A DNA stretch of 64,000 nt from DAOUJW01 sp965218945 (GTDB taxonomy: Bacteria > Chloroflexota > Dehalococcoidia > Lucifugimonadales > UBA2985), in NCBI GenBank assembly GCA_965218945.1, contig OZ244718.1, positions 1,240,001 to 1,304,000 of the forward strand. The letters run 5' to 3'. A program made the position numbers and the translations under genes. Shown in pieces: positions 1-8,621 of the stretch; positions within the stretch are counted from its first letter, which is position 1; each line of letters starts with the position of its first letter. The notes beneath the pieces are model-generated. The model did not search any database. It was not told the origin of the DNA and saw nothing but the letters and a program-made list of their open reading frames with translations.

Positions 1-1601
1 TGTCCCATCGCCGCTATCTGGCTGCACACCTGCTGGAACAGCGACTGCTCCAGGTCATTCATACGCTCCTGAGCGTTGAGCAGAATGGACTCGTACTCCT
101 TCAGCTCAGGGGTGAAGAACCTCTCCCCGCCAACGAGGGTCTGACGGCGTACGTAGTTGTCGGGGACCTGGGGCAGATTGGGATTGCTCACCTCTATGTA
201 GTAGCCGAAGACCCGGTTGTAGCCCACCTTCAGGGACCTGATTCCGGTACGTTCCTTCTCCTTGCGCTCCAGGTTGGCGATGTACTCCCTGCCGTTCCTG
301 GAAACGTCCCGAAGCTCGTCCAACTCCGGCGAGAAGCCCCGCCGTATGATGCCGCCCTCCGCAGAAGATGCGGCCGGTGCGTCCTCCAGCGCCTCGCCTA
401 CCAGCGTGACCACGGAATCGCACGGGTCCAGGCGCTCTCCCAGCCGCGAAAGATGCCCAGTGGAGCCTTCGATCAGCGTCTTCAGGCGCGCCACGGCTTC
501 CATCCCGTCCTTCAGCGATGCGACCTCCCTGGGAATGGCTGTTCCGGTGGCTATGCGGTTCAGAAGTCGCTCAAGGTCTGGCACGGCCTTGAGGACATCT
601 ATGACCTCCTCCCTGCGTATCTGGTCTCTGAAGATGGCCTCCACGGCCTCCTGGCGCTGCTCAAGCTGGCTCAGGTCTAGTAGGGGCTGCCCTACCCACC
701 TCCTGAGCAGTCGACCGCCCATAGACGTGCTCGTTATGTCCAGGGTTGCCAGGAGGGAGTGCGTTGTCCTGCCCGACCTTCCTCCCTGGAACAGCTCCAG
801 GTTGCTGCGGGTCTGGTGGTCCAGGAGCATGAAGGCCCTGGGCGAGTATGTGTGAAGCCCCTGCAGGCGCTCCAGCCCGGCCTTCTGGGTCCTGTGTATG
901 TAGCTCACTATGGCCCCCGACGCCCCTATAGCGAGGGGCATACCGTGGCACCCGTACGCCTCAAGGGTCGCCACGCCAAAGTGCTCCTTCAGCGCCTCCT
1001 CCGCCTCTCCGGGACGAAACAGCGCCTCCTCCAGAGCGGTGACGTGGTGCAGGGACATGCCGGAGGGGGTCTCCCGGTCTTGGGGAAAGAGCACCTCCGC
1101 GGGGCTTAGCCGCTCCAGCTCCAGGGGCAGATCATCCAGGGGTATCTGGGTTGTGGCGAACTCGCTGGTGGTAATGTCCACGTACGCCAGGCCTGCTTCC
1201 TCTTCGTGTACTATCACCGCGGCCAGGTAGTTGTTGGCGCTCTGGTCTAGCAGAGACGGCTCGGTCACGGTGCCGGGAGTAACCACGCGCACAACCTCGC
1301 GCTCCACTGGGCCCTTGGAGGACACCTCGCCCGTCTGCTCGCAGATGGCCACTTTGTAGCCGCGCTTGACCAGACGCGCCAGGTAGCTGTCCAGGGCGTG
1401 GTATGGTATGCCCGCCAGTGGGATGCGCTGTCCCCTGCCCATCTCCCTGGACGTCAGGGCTATCTCCAGCTCCCGGGCGGTTACCCGCGCGTCTTCGTCA
1501 AACGTCTCGTAGAAGTCGCCCATTCGGAACAGCAGGATGGCGTCCGGGTGCTGCTCCTTCATCTTCAGGTATTGCTGCCGCGCGGGCGTGATTGAGGCCA
1601 T
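1..1601 (-). CDS. mutS: DNA mismatch repair protein MutS, 5' part only
   Basis: The reading frame starts at 1601 with ATG GCC TCA ATC and runs off the left edge, so about 533 codons are visible. The product recognises mispaired bases and starts methyl-directed repair with MutL. The N-terminal mismatch-binding domain carries the phenylalanine-x-glutamate motif (F30-Y-E32 inside RMGDFYETF), followed by the connector, lever and clamp domains (for example VGYNRVFGYYIEV). The ATPase domain lies outside the window. A purine-rich AGGAAG sits about 10 bases before the start. No partner gene is adjacent; the next gene on this strand is nuoG-like, separated by a repeat-filled spacer. Identification is firm because the N-terminal motifs are colinear with the family. 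Confidence 0.95.
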   Translation of the reverse strand, partial: MASITPARQQYLKMKEQHPDAILLFRMGDFYETFDEDARVTARELEIALTSREMGRGQRIPLAGIPYHALDSYLARLVKRGYKVAICEQTGEVSSKGPVEREVVRVVTPGTVTEPSLLDQSANNYLAAVIVHEEEAGLAYVDITTSEFATTQIPLDDLPLELERLSPAEVLFPQDRETPSGMSLHHVTALEEALFRPGEAEEALKEHFGVATLEAYGCHGMPLAIGASGAIVSYIHRTQKAGLERLQGLHTYSPRAFMLLDHQTRSNLELFQGGRSGRTTHSLLATLDITSTSMGGRLLRRWVGQPLLDLSQLEQRQEAVEAIFRDQIRREEVIDVLKAVPDLERLLNRIATGTAIPREVASLKDGMEAVARLKTLIEGSTGHLSRLGERLDPCDSVVTLVGEALEDAPAASSAEGGIIRRGFSPELDELRDVSRNGREYIANLERKEKERTGIRSLKVGYNRVFGYYIEVSNPNLPQVPDNYVRRQTLVGGERFFTPELKEYESILLNAQERMNDLEQSLFQQVCSQIAAMG

Positions 1602-1771
1602 AGACTTGATTCTTCCTGTAGTGGGGTGCAAGGAGATTCTACAGGACGTGGAGTCTTAGAGGAATAGGCTTGCGCGGCCTCTGGCGGCGATTTTTGTGCC
1701 TGTTGGTATGCTATACGCAACGACAAAATGGGGTGCAGAAGAGTGGCGTGTGCATGCTATTCCTGCGGGAG

Positions 1772-2165
1772 GAGGGCTTTGCATAACTCCGGTGTATGTC
1801 TTAGAAGAGGCTATCTTCTTCGTCATTCCCGTGAAAAGAGACCTTTGCGTAACTTGTGCCGCAGCCCCATACTCCCGTCATTCCCGTGAAAACGGGACTC
1901 CAAGGCGTTACATTCAGGACAACGTAGCTTTGCAGGCAAAGGCTTTGGATTCTTCACTCCGCTGCGCTCCGCTCAGAATGACAGTGAAACGCGCATCTTT
2001 GGGGAAGATACCAGAGTTATGCAAAGGTCTCTGAAAACGGGAATCTAAAGCCCCTCTTCCAAGGCATCGTAGCCTTGCAGACAGCGTTCCTAGATTCCTG
2101 CCTCCGCAGGAATGACGATGAGGGCTATTCTTGCGGGATGACGCAATGGATTATCCATAGGTCTC
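1772..2165. repeat. MITE-like element, outer copy interrupted by a second copy
   Basis: An imperfect terminal repeat GAGGGCTTTGCATAAC (1772-1787) faces a degenerate partner ending TATCCATAGGTCTC (to 2165). Removing the nested copy (1838-2031) and one TGAAAA duplicate leaves 194 bp, exactly the length of the other copies. The interior aligns with them: a shared cattcccgtgaaaacggga stretch and a downstream GTAGC(C/T)TTGCAG segment. Flanking hexamers CGGGAG and CGGAAG (1766-1771, 2166-2171) look like an aged 6-bp target duplication. There is no coding capacity. Confidence 0.7.
1838..2031. repeat. MITE-like element, 194 bp, nested copy
   Basis: The terminal inverted repeats are GAGACCTTTGCGTAAC (1838-1853) and GTTATGCAAAGGTCTC (2016-2031), with one mismatch between them. 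The element is flanked by TGAAAA on both sides (1832-1837 and 2032-2037), a perfect 6-bp direct duplication of the target. The interior holds a palindromic segment at about 1946-1978 of the type found in other intergenic regions here. It encodes no protein, so any movement must depend on a transposase supplied elsewhere. Confidence 0.8.
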
Positions 2166-2233
2166 CGGAAGCAGGAATCCAGGACCTATTAGCTGGCGGA
2201 GGGCCTAAGGTTCCTCGCGGCGCTCGGACTGAC

Positions 2234-2267
2234 AAAAACGTAGGGGCGGTTCGCGAACCGCTCCTAC
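2234..2267 (-). terminator. Rho-independent terminator of the nuoEFG operon
   Basis: Positions 2240-2267 form a 12-bp stem with one mismatch around a CGCG loop. On the minus strand the hairpin is followed at once by TTTTT (2238-2234). It lies about 25 bases past the nuoG-like stop codon. The stem sequence resembles a dispersed palindromic repeat, so a repeat may have been recruited as terminator. Confidence 0.75.
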
Positions 2268-2292
2268 CAAGAAGCTCATATAGTGGCTGGGT

Positions 2293-5121
2293 CTAGCCCT
2301 CCGCCTGGGCCACCCTTACGGGCGCCATGTCGAGGGTCGGCACCTTGGACATGGGGTCCGGGTCGTCGCTCTCCTCCAGGCGGGCGGCCAGTTCGCCGAA
2401 GAGGAAGGTGGCTGACACCGTATTGGGTGTCGTTGCCTCCGAGATGTGAGCCTTGGCCCTGACACGATCTCGTGCCGAGATTGCCTCTACCCACTCCCCT
2501 TCCCCGATGCCCAAGGAGGCTGCGTCGGAAGGGTGAAGTTGAAGTATCTCGTCACGCTGTATGCGGTTCTTCTCCCCGATCACCTCTATCTCAATGCCCC
2601 TCTGGGGCTGCTGCAACACCCGTCCGGGAAGGAACAGGAGAGGGTAGTCCGGCGTGGTCATTGCAGGGACGTCCTTGATCTCCATTGGCAGCAGCTTGTG
2701 CTTTCTGGCGTGGGAGTCCTGGGCGTAGAGGATACTCACACCAGGGTCGTCCGGAGAGGCGCTGGGCCACTGTACGCCAAAGTTCTGCCCTCCCTCGGTT
2801 GGATAAAGCTGGCTGGGCAGTGGATTATCGGGCATTCCGGCCGGCTGGAGTATGCTCTCCCTGGAGAGAAGGCGCTGGTAGGAGATGCCGGCGTACATGG
2901 GCACGACGCGGGATACCTCGTCCAGTATCTGGGCCGGGCAGTGGTAGTCGAATCCCTGGGCATTCATGGCCTGGGCTATCTGGCACAGCGTCCACCAGTC
3001 GGGCATGGCCAGAGTGTTGCCTACCTCCAGCACCTTTCGCAGGGGCTGGACGCGCCGCTCCAGGTTCGTAAAGGTGCCCTCCTTCTCTGCGAAGGTGACC
3101 GATGGCAGCACCACGTCGGCTGACTGGGCCAGGTCGGAGAGGAACGTGTCCTGCACGACCAGGAATTCCAGCTGTCCCGCCGCCTGCGCGGCGTCTCCAA
3201 GCTGGCCGTTGGTGAAGTTGGGGCTGTCGCCCACGACGAGCATGGCCTTTACGCGCCCATCCGAGGCGGCCTGGAAGACATCGTTGATTCCAAGGCCGGG
3301 GTTGGATGGCAGCTCTGCGCCCCAGGCTCCCTGGAGGCTTGCAGATTCCTCAAGTCCCATGTATCCCGGCAGCAGGTTGGGCACGCAGCCCATGTCCCAG
3401 GAGCCCTGGTCGTTGGTGCCGGGTCGCAACGGGAACAGGCCTGCATGGGGCTTGCCTATATTGCCCGTCATCAGAGCCAGGTTGGAGAGGGCCTGGACCA
3501 GATCGACTCTCGATGAGGCTGATACGGTGTCCAGGGCGTACAGGATAGCGGCGGGGCCGTTCTGGGCGAATGTGCGGGCAGCCTGCCGTATCTCCTCCTC
3601 GGATATGCCAGTCGCTTCCTCAACCTTCTTGAGATCGAAGTGCCACAGAGAGTTCTTCAGGGCGTCCAGGTTCTCGCACGAATCTCGCAGGAAATCCTCA
3701 TCCTCCAGCACCTCGTCCATGATGACACGCAGGATTCCTCCCACAAGGACGGCGTCGGTCCCCGGCTCAGGTCGTATCCACATGGTCGCGTAGCGAGTCA
3801 GCTCCACCTCTCGCGGGTCGATGACGATGAGCTTCGCTCCGTTCCTCACGGCGCGCTTCACCGGGACCGCCGCTACGTTGTGCTCCTCAGTGGCGTTGGC
3901 GCCGATGACCAGGATGGACTTGGCGTTTTCAAGGTCCCAAATCGGGTTGGTGGCTGCCTGATACCCCAGCGACTCCTCCAGGGGCTGCGCCATCTCCGGC
4001 CTGGTGTTGGAGGAGTGGTCGACGTTGTTGGTGCCCATCACCGTACGGGCGAACTTTTGCAGCAGGTAGTTCTCCTCGTTGGTGCCTCTGTATGAAGCCA
4101 CGGCGGCGAACTGGTCGCCCTTGTACTGGCCGAGCCTCTCGGCTACCAGAGCGATTGCCTCTTCCCAGGAAGCCTCCTCCAGGACGCCGTTGCGTCGTAT
4201 CAGGGGAGTCTTCAGGCGAGCGCGGCTGTTGACGAATTCAAAGCCGAACTTCCCCTTGAAGCAGGCCTGGCCGTGGTTGGCCTCCGCCTCCAGGTCCGGG
4301 ATGGCGCGGATAACCTTGCCGCGCTTGTTAACCTCCAGCTTCAGCTGGCATCCCACCGGGCAGTGCGGGCAGGTTGTGGAAATCCTCTCCACCGCCTTCT
4401 CCCACTTATACTCCGTCTCCACCAGCGCGCCCACCGGGCAAACGTCAATGCAGGCGCCGCAGAACTCGCAGCCGGACTCCAGAAGCGAGGAGCCATGAGC
4501 AGGCCCAACCAGGGAGACCCCTGCCCGCTCCGTAAACGTGATTGCGCTGTCGACCCGTATCTCCTCGCAGGCCCTTACGCAGCGCCCGCACACGATGCAC
4601 AGGTTGTAGTCCATGTCGTAGAAGGGGTCTTTGCTCTCTACGGGCAGGCTCCGGTACTTGTAGTTCAGGGGCGTCGAAAGGCCGGTGCCTACGTATAGAG
4701 TGGTGTCCTTGAGCTCGCACCGGTCATTCTTGGGGCAGGCCACGCACCGGTCGGTGACGGAGACGTGGCGCAGGCATATGTCCTGGGGCCCGCACAGCTC
4801 GATACGGTGGCAGGTGAGGCAGCCGTGGGGGTGCTCCGATACCACCAACTCCGTAATGCCCTTGCGCAACTCCTGTATCTGCTCCGTGTTGGTACTCACC
4901 ACCATGCCGTCGGCCACGGGCGTCGTGCACGAGGCGGGAGTGCCTCTGGTGTTCTCAATCTCGACCACGCACATGCGGCACGCCCCGTAGGGCTTCATTC
5001 CGGGGTAGTAGCACAGGTAAGGGATGTACAGTCCGGCATCCATGGCCGCCTGTATGACAGTCTTTCCCGCTTCGGTCTTTACTTCCTGCCCGTCTATGAC
5101 CAGGCTAAGATCAGCGACCAT
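2293..5121 (-). CDS. nuoG: NADH dehydrogenase subunit G-like molybdopterin-fold iron-sulfur protein
   Basis: The product has 942 residues. The start is the ATG at 5121, behind AAGGAGAA. Iron-sulfur motifs in order: a plant-type 2Fe-2S site (C37, C48, C51, C65), the complex I-style H97-x3-C101-x2-C104-x5-C110, a second CxxC-x5-C at C126/C129/C135, two 4Fe-4S ferredoxin motifs (C175-C185 and C218-C228), and the C251/C254/C258/C287 cluster of the MopB fold. The remainder is the molybdopterin oxidoreductase fold with a C-terminal molydopterin dinucleotide-binding region (NRIQRDEILQLHPSDAASLG). The residue that ligates molybdenum in formate dehydrogenases (Cys or Sec) is replaced: the site reads NVDHSSNTRP near residue 370. 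A NuoG-like electron conduit is therefore more likely than a formate dehydrogenase. It is the last gene of the operon, 8 bases after nuoF. Confidence 0.85.
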   Translation of the reverse strand: MVADLSLVIDGQEVKTEAGKTVIQAAMDAGLYIPYLCYYPGMKPYGACRMCVVEIENTRGTPASCTTPVADGMVVSTNTEQIQELRKGITELVVSEHPHGCLTCHRIELCGPQDICLRHVSVTDRCVACPKNDRCELKDTTLYVGTGLSTPLNYKYRSLPVESKDPFYDMDYNLCIVCGRCVRACEEIRVDSAITFTERAGVSLVGPAHGSSLLESGCEFCGACIDVCPVGALVETEYKWEKAVERISTTCPHCPVGCQLKLEVNKRGKVIRAIPDLEAEANHGQACFKGKFGFEFVNSRARLKTPLIRRNGVLEEASWEEAIALVAERLGQYKGDQFAAVASYRGTNEENYLLQKFARTVMGTNNVDHSSNTRPEMAQPLEESLGYQAATNPIWDLENAKSILVIGANATEEHNVAAVPVKRAVRNGAKLIVIDPREVELTRYATMWIRPEPGTDAVLVGGILRVIMDEVLEDEDFLRDSCENLDALKNSLWHFDLKKVEEATGISEEEIRQAARTFAQNGPAAILYALDTVSASSRVDLVQALSNLALMTGNIGKPHAGLFPLRPGTNDQGSWDMGCVPNLLPGYMGLEESASLQGAWGAELPSNPGLGINDVFQAASDGRVKAMLVVGDSPNFTNGQLGDAAQAAGQLEFLVVQDTFLSDLAQSADVVLPSVTFAEKEGTFTNLERRVQPLRKVLEVGNTLAMPDWWTLCQIAQAMNAQGFDYHCPAQILDEVSRVVPMYAGISYQRLLSRESILQPAGMPDNPLPSQLYPTEGGQNFGVQWPSASPDDPGVSILYAQDSHARKHKLLPMEIKDVPAMTTPDYPLLFLPGRVLQQPQRGIEIEVIGEKNRIQRDEILQLHPSDAASLGIGEGEWVEAISARDRVRAKAHISEATTPNTVSATFLFGELAARLEESDDPDPMSKVPTLDMAPVRVAQAEG

Positions 5122-5129
5122 AGTTCTCC

Positions 5130-6881
5130 TTAAATTCTGATTTCCAGCGGCTGCGGCTGCGCCGATGTCCAACGCGGCCTTGTGCGCTGGGGAGTGAATA
5201 CGGGGCCGGTGCACTGGCCCGTCGGGCACCTGCCCTCTTCCATATGGGCTGCGAAGTCGTCCGGGAAGTGCTGAAGGGCGGACTGGACGGGGTTCCATCC
5301 CAGCTGCCCGTGTCCGCAGAGGGACGTCGAGGCCATGTTCTGGCCGACGGTACGCATGAGCTCCATATCGCTTGGCCGAGTCTGGAACGTGGAAATCCGC
5401 TCCAGTATCTCCAGAATGTTGGTCATACCCAGGCGACACGGGAAGCACTTGCCGCAGGACTCGTACTGGCAGAAGGCTATGAGGAGTCGGGTCATGTCCA
5501 CGGCGCACGCCCGGTCGTCGGCGACTATGATGCCGCCGGAGCCAAGGATTGCGCCGGCCCGCTGCATAGCGTCGAAATCGAGTGGGATGTCCACCTGTTC
5601 CGCTGAGAGTACGCCGCCCAGTGGGCCACCCGTCTGAAGGAACTTGGCCTGCCTTCCGCCGGGGACGCCTCCGACAACTTCGTCGATGACCTCCCGGATA
5701 GTGATGCCCATTGGAACCTCCACCATGCCGGGCAGCGCGATGTTGCCGGACAGGCAGAGGATTGCCGTGCCCTTGCTGCTCTCCGTACCGATGCCTGCAA
5801 ACCACTCCCCTCCCCTGGCTATGATCTCCGGCACGTAGGCGAGGGTCTTGATGTTGTTGATGTTGCTGGGAAGCTGCCAGACTCCCGCCTGAGCCGGGAA
5901 CGGAGGGCGGTACCTTGGCATGGCGCGCTTCCCCTCGATGGACTCCATGAGCGCCGTCTCCTCACCGGCGACGTAGGACTCGCCCGTCAGGGAGACCTCC
6001 ACGTCGAAGCTGAAGGAGGAGCCCAGGATGTTCTCTCCAAGCAAGCCCAACTCGTAGGCCTGCTCAATGGCCCGCTCCGTCCTCTCGATAGGCCCGTGAT
6101 GGCCGTGTCGTATGAAAACAATACCGTTGCTTGCGCCCGTTGCGTACCCGGCCAAAATAGTGCCCTCAATGAGGGAGTGGGGGTCGCTTTCCAGGATGCC
6201 CTTGTCGTTGTAGGCTCCGGGGTCTCCCTCCTCGCAGTTGCACAGGATGTACTTCACAGGGCCGGGTGAGCGAGACAGGAAGCTCCACTTGGTGCCAGTT
6301 GGGAAGGCCGCGCCTCCCCTGCCCCGCAGACCGGAAGTTTGCACTTCCTGGACGACGTCCTGGGGTTCCATCTGCGAAACGGCCTTGGCGAGGGCCGCGT
6401 AGCCGCCGTTAGCGATGTACTGGTAGATGTCAAGTGGATCTATGTGGCCGCAGTTGCGCAGGGCAACCCGCACCTGCCGTCCCCACATCGGAAGGTCATC
6501 TAGGTGAGGTATGCCGGTCACCGGTCCGTCCCCCAGGTAGCCAAGGGCCAGGTCAGGCCGGGGGTCGTCTCCCACTAGGTAAGACTCTACGAGCGACGAG
6601 ACCTGTCCGGGAGAGATGTTCTTGTAGAAGATTCTGGGTCTGCCGGGCTTCTGGATGTCCACCAGAGGCTCGGCGAAGCACAGACCCAGGCAGCCTACAT
6701 CGCTTACGTTTGCGGCAATGCCCCTGCTCTCCAACTCGGACCTGAACGCCTCTACCACTTCCATAGCGCCCGCGGCCTCGCCGCAGACGGCGGTGCCGAT
6801 GCGAATCCAGGGCTTGTCGCCGGCTTCAAGCTCCTGGTAGCGTCGTTGCGCCTCTTGCTGGATTTCTGCGTAGCCGGCCAT
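5130..6881 (-). CDS. nuoF: NADH dehydrogenase subunit F (NADH- and FMN-binding)
   Basis: The product has 583 residues. The start is the ATG at 6881 (MAGYAEIQQEA), with AGGAC upstream. It has three parts. The first is an N-terminal thioredoxin-like 2Fe-2S region (CGEAAG and DVGCLGLC). The second is the FMN/NADH-binding core with GLRGRGGAAFPTG and CNCEEGDPGAYNDK. The third is a C-terminal 4Fe-4S motif, ESCGKCFPCRLG with the fourth cysteine in LCGHGQLG. The N-terminal extension makes it longer than E. coli NuoF and like the diaphorase subunits of NAD-linked hydrogenases and formate dehydrogenases. It lies between nuoE (11 bases) and the nuoG-like gene (8 bases), so the three are co-transcribed. 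Its expected role is NADH oxidation feeding electrons to the G-like subunit. Confidence 0.93.
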   Translation of the reverse strand: MAGYAEIQQEAQRRYQELEAGDKPWIRIGTAVCGEAAGAMEVVEAFRSELESRGIAANVSDVGCLGLCFAEPLVDIQKPGRPRIFYKNISPGQVSSLVESYLVGDDPRPDLALGYLGDGPVTGIPHLDDLPMWGRQVRVALRNCGHIDPLDIYQYIANGGYAALAKAVSQMEPQDVVQEVQTSGLRGRGGAAFPTGTKWSFLSRSPGPVKYILCNCEEGDPGAYNDKGILESDPHSLIEGTILAGYATGASNGIVFIRHGHHGPIERTERAIEQAYELGLLGENILGSSFSFDVEVSLTGESYVAGEETALMESIEGKRAMPRYRPPFPAQAGVWQLPSNINNIKTLAYVPEIIARGGEWFAGIGTESSKGTAILCLSGNIALPGMVEVPMGITIREVIDEVVGGVPGGRQAKFLQTGGPLGGVLSAEQVDIPLDFDAMQRAGAILGSGGIIVADDRACAVDMTRLLIAFCQYESCGKCFPCRLGMTNILEILERISTFQTRPSDMELMRTVGQNMASTSLCGHGQLGWNPVQSALQHFPDDFAAHMEEGRCPTGQCTGPVFTPQRTRPRWTSAQPQPLEIRI

Positions 6882-6892
6882 AGCGTGAGGTC

Positions 6893-7396
6893 CTAGCTCC
6901 CGTTCCTGATGTTGCTTATCATGTTTGAGATGCTCTGGGACATGGGAGCCTCTTTGCCGTCGGCCAGGGCTTGCGGTCCCAGTATCTTTTCGTCTATGCG
7001 AACCACCGGGCCTTGGGAGCAGGCCCCCAGGCAGGTGTTGTACTTCAGGGATACCTTGCCGTCCGCAGTGTCCCCCTCTTCGGAAAGACCCAGGGTCTGG
7101 AGAACGGACTGCAATAGCTCCATAGCGCCCAGCAGGTGGCAGGTGGGTCCCCAGCACACCTCCACTATGTGCTCGCCGGGGGGAGTGAACCGGAAGTTGG
7201 TGTAGAAGGACGCCACGCCCCACACGTCGTTGACGGTGGAGTTGGTGAAGATGGCCACCTCTTCGATGGCCTCCTGCGGTATGTAGCCAATCTCGTCTTC
7301 GATGGCCAGAAGAGATGATAGCATGGTGACGGTCCTGGCTGTCTGGTTAGCCAGGGCGCCTCTAACTTGCTCTCTCAGGCTGCCGGTGCTGTTCAC
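6893..7396 (-). CDS. nuoE: NADH dehydrogenase subunit E (thioredoxin-like 2Fe-2S)
   Basis: A GTG start at 7396 (VNSTGSLREQVRG) gives 167 residues, the usual NuoE length. Extending further upstream adds sequence without homology, and a GAGGT lies about 12 bases before this GTG. The helical N-terminal part (IEDEIGYIPQEAIEEVA) and the thioredoxin-like domain are both recognisable. The four cluster ligands are the cysteines of CWGPTC and TCLGAC. It is the first gene of the nuoE-F-G operon. The product should sit beside NuoF and hold the N1a-type cluster. No membrane subunits (nuoA, H, J-N) are adjacent, so this may be a stand-alone soluble dehydrogenase module or one that docks on subunits encoded elsewhere. 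Confidence 0.9.
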   Translation of the reverse strand: MNSTGSLREQVRGALANQTARTVTMLSSLLAIEDEIGYIPQEAIEEVAIFTNSTVNDVWGVASFYTNFRFTPPGEHIVEVCWGPTCHLLGAMELLQSVLQTLGLSEEGDTADGKVSLKYNTCLGACSQGPVVRIDEKILGPQALADGKEAPMSQSISNMISNIRNGS

Positions 7397-7477
7397 GATA
7401 TACTTAGACCTCGTGAAATTTCTAACTATGCGGATGTTAGCACAAGGCGATGGATGGTTCAATAGTTTGCCCTCGTC

Positions 7478-7506
7478 TTGATGAGGGGGTATCTCGATAG
7501 TACAAT
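7478..7506 (+). promoter_or_regulatory. Sigma-70-type promoter for the DUF1801 gene
   Basis: TTGATG (7478-7483), a 17-base spacer and TACAAT (7501-7506) sit 33 bases before the ATG at 7539. This leaves room for a short leader containing the GGGAGAGAGGG ribosome-binding sequence. Confidence 0.65.
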
Positions 7507-7538
7507 AGCCCCGTTCAAACGATACGGGAGAGAGGGAT

Positions 7539-8009
7539 ATGTACAGCGCTGCAACAACAGTCGATGAGTACCTGGACGAGCTTTCGGAGGACAGGCGCGC
7601 CTCTATGGAGACTGTGCGCAAGGTGATCCTGGACAATATCTCTGAGGGATACGAAGAGATCATGCAATTCGGGATGATAGGGTACGTCATTCCCCTGGAG
7701 CGGTACCCGGTGACGTACAACGGCCAGGCGTTGCAGGCGGTTGCGCTCTGCTCCCAGAAGAACTACATGTCCCTGTACCTGATGAACGTCTACGGCGACA
7801 AGGACACCCAGGAGTGGTTCGAGGAGGAGTTCCGGGCGAGCGGTAAGAAGCTCAACATGGGTAAGGCCTGCATACGCTTCAAGAAGCCGGACGATCTGCC
7901 AATGGATTTGATTGCCAAGGCCATTTCCCTTACGTCACCGGACCAGTACATCGAGATATACGAGGCGGCCCGGGCCAAGACAAGCAAGCCGCCCAAGCGC
8001 TCAAAGTAG
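7539..8009 (+). CDS. DUF1801 domain protein (YdhG/iron-chaperone-like fold)
   Basis: The product has 156 residues. It starts at an ATG preceded by a purine-rich GGGAGAGAGGG. The pattern of an N-terminal helix (VDEYLDELSEDRRASMETVRK), then EEIMQFGMIGYVIPL, then YMSLYLMNVYG and a C-terminal KACIRFKKPDDLP matches DUF1801, a small alpha/beta fold seen in YdhG and frataxin-like iron chaperones. The biochemical function of the family is poorly defined. The gene stands alone: the upstream operon is divergent and the downstream one convergent. It has its own promoter. Lysine-rich residues at the C-terminus (KPPKRSK) suggest nucleic-acid or acidic-partner contact, but that is speculation. Confidence 0.8.
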   Translation: MYSAATTVDEYLDELSEDRRASMETVRKVILDNISEGYEEIMQFGMIGYVIPLERYPVTYNGQALQAVALCSQKNYMSLYLMNVYGDKDTQEWFEEEFRASGKKLNMGKACIRFKKPDDLPMDLIAKAISLTSPDQYIEIYEAARAKTSKPPKRSK

Positions 8010-8018
8010 AATCCCCTT

Positions 8019-8606
8019 CTAGCTGAGCTCCCTCAGGTCCACCACCCGCGCTTCCCTGCCCCCGGGCGTCAATTCCAGTATTGCCACGGAGCCCAGTCTG
8101 CGCATCTGCCTTGGCAGCGACGGGCTTCCGGGGTTGATGAATAGCAGTCCCTGGTGCTCCTCCACCAGCGTGTGAAGGGTGCGGCCGAACACCACGATGT
8201 CCAGCGTCGCCCCAAAGTACTCCTCGACCATTGCGGGCAGCTTCCCCTCGGGCAGGCGGTGGGCCTCAATGATGCCGGGCAGAAGCTCGTCGGAAAAGCC
8301 GTCCATGAGCAGGTTGTTCACCACGCCTACCGTGTGGCCCTCCAGCTCCATGATCTGCTGCTGCGCCACCCTGGGGTCGCCGGCGCACTCTATCGCATAG
8401 GCGGTGGGGTGCTCCATGCGGTCGCCGTATATGGCCCCGGCCGCCTTCACCGGCGCGATGCGCTCCAGCCAGTCCAGGGTGCCAGTCCGGTATATGTTGC
8501 CGGCGTGAAGAATGAGATCGACTCCCTGGAAGGCGGTTGCAACCTGCGGCGGCACCTCCGTTGCGCCGCCGGGTACGTGGGTGTCCGATATGAGGCCTAT
8601 TCGCAA
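8019..8606 (-). CDS. YfcE-family metallophosphoesterase with altered metal ligands
   Basis: The product has 195 residues, typical of the YfcE/MJ0936 phosphodiesterase family. The N-terminal MRIGLISDTHVPGGA keeps the D-x-H motif and HAGN stands where HAGD is usual. The later motifs are degraded: the GNCD site reads YGDRME, the GHTH at the end reads FGRTLH, and the middle GHxH position reads VGVVNN. The GSPSLPR segment near the C-terminus is retained. Metal binding, and hence catalysis, may be changed or lost. It is the last gene of a three-gene operon, 15 bases after the FAD oxidoreductase. A binding role or altered substrate use are both open. Confidence 0.8.
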   Translation of the reverse strand: MRIGLISDTHVPGGATEVPPQVATAFQGVDLILHAGNIYRTGTLDWLERIAPVKAAGAIYGDRMEHPTAYAIECAGDPRVAQQQIMELEGHTVGVVNNLLMDGFSDELLPGIIEAHRLPEGKLPAMVEEYFGATLDIVVFGRTLHTLVEEHQGLLFINPGSPSLPRQMRRLGSVAILELTPGGREARVVDLRELS

Positions 8607-8621
8607 GTTGGTCCCCCTTCC

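Noticed and set aside
1..1600. Long plus-strand reading frames (for example 262-855) as genes
   Set aside because: They are the complement of mutS, whose minus-strand translation shows clear family motifs; the plus-strand products are Arg/Ser-rich with no domain.
2293..5121. Annotation as NAD-dependent formate dehydrogenase alpha subunit
   Set aside because: The Cys/Sec that binds molybdenum is absent (NVDHSSNTRP) and the gene lies in a nuoEFG-type operon.
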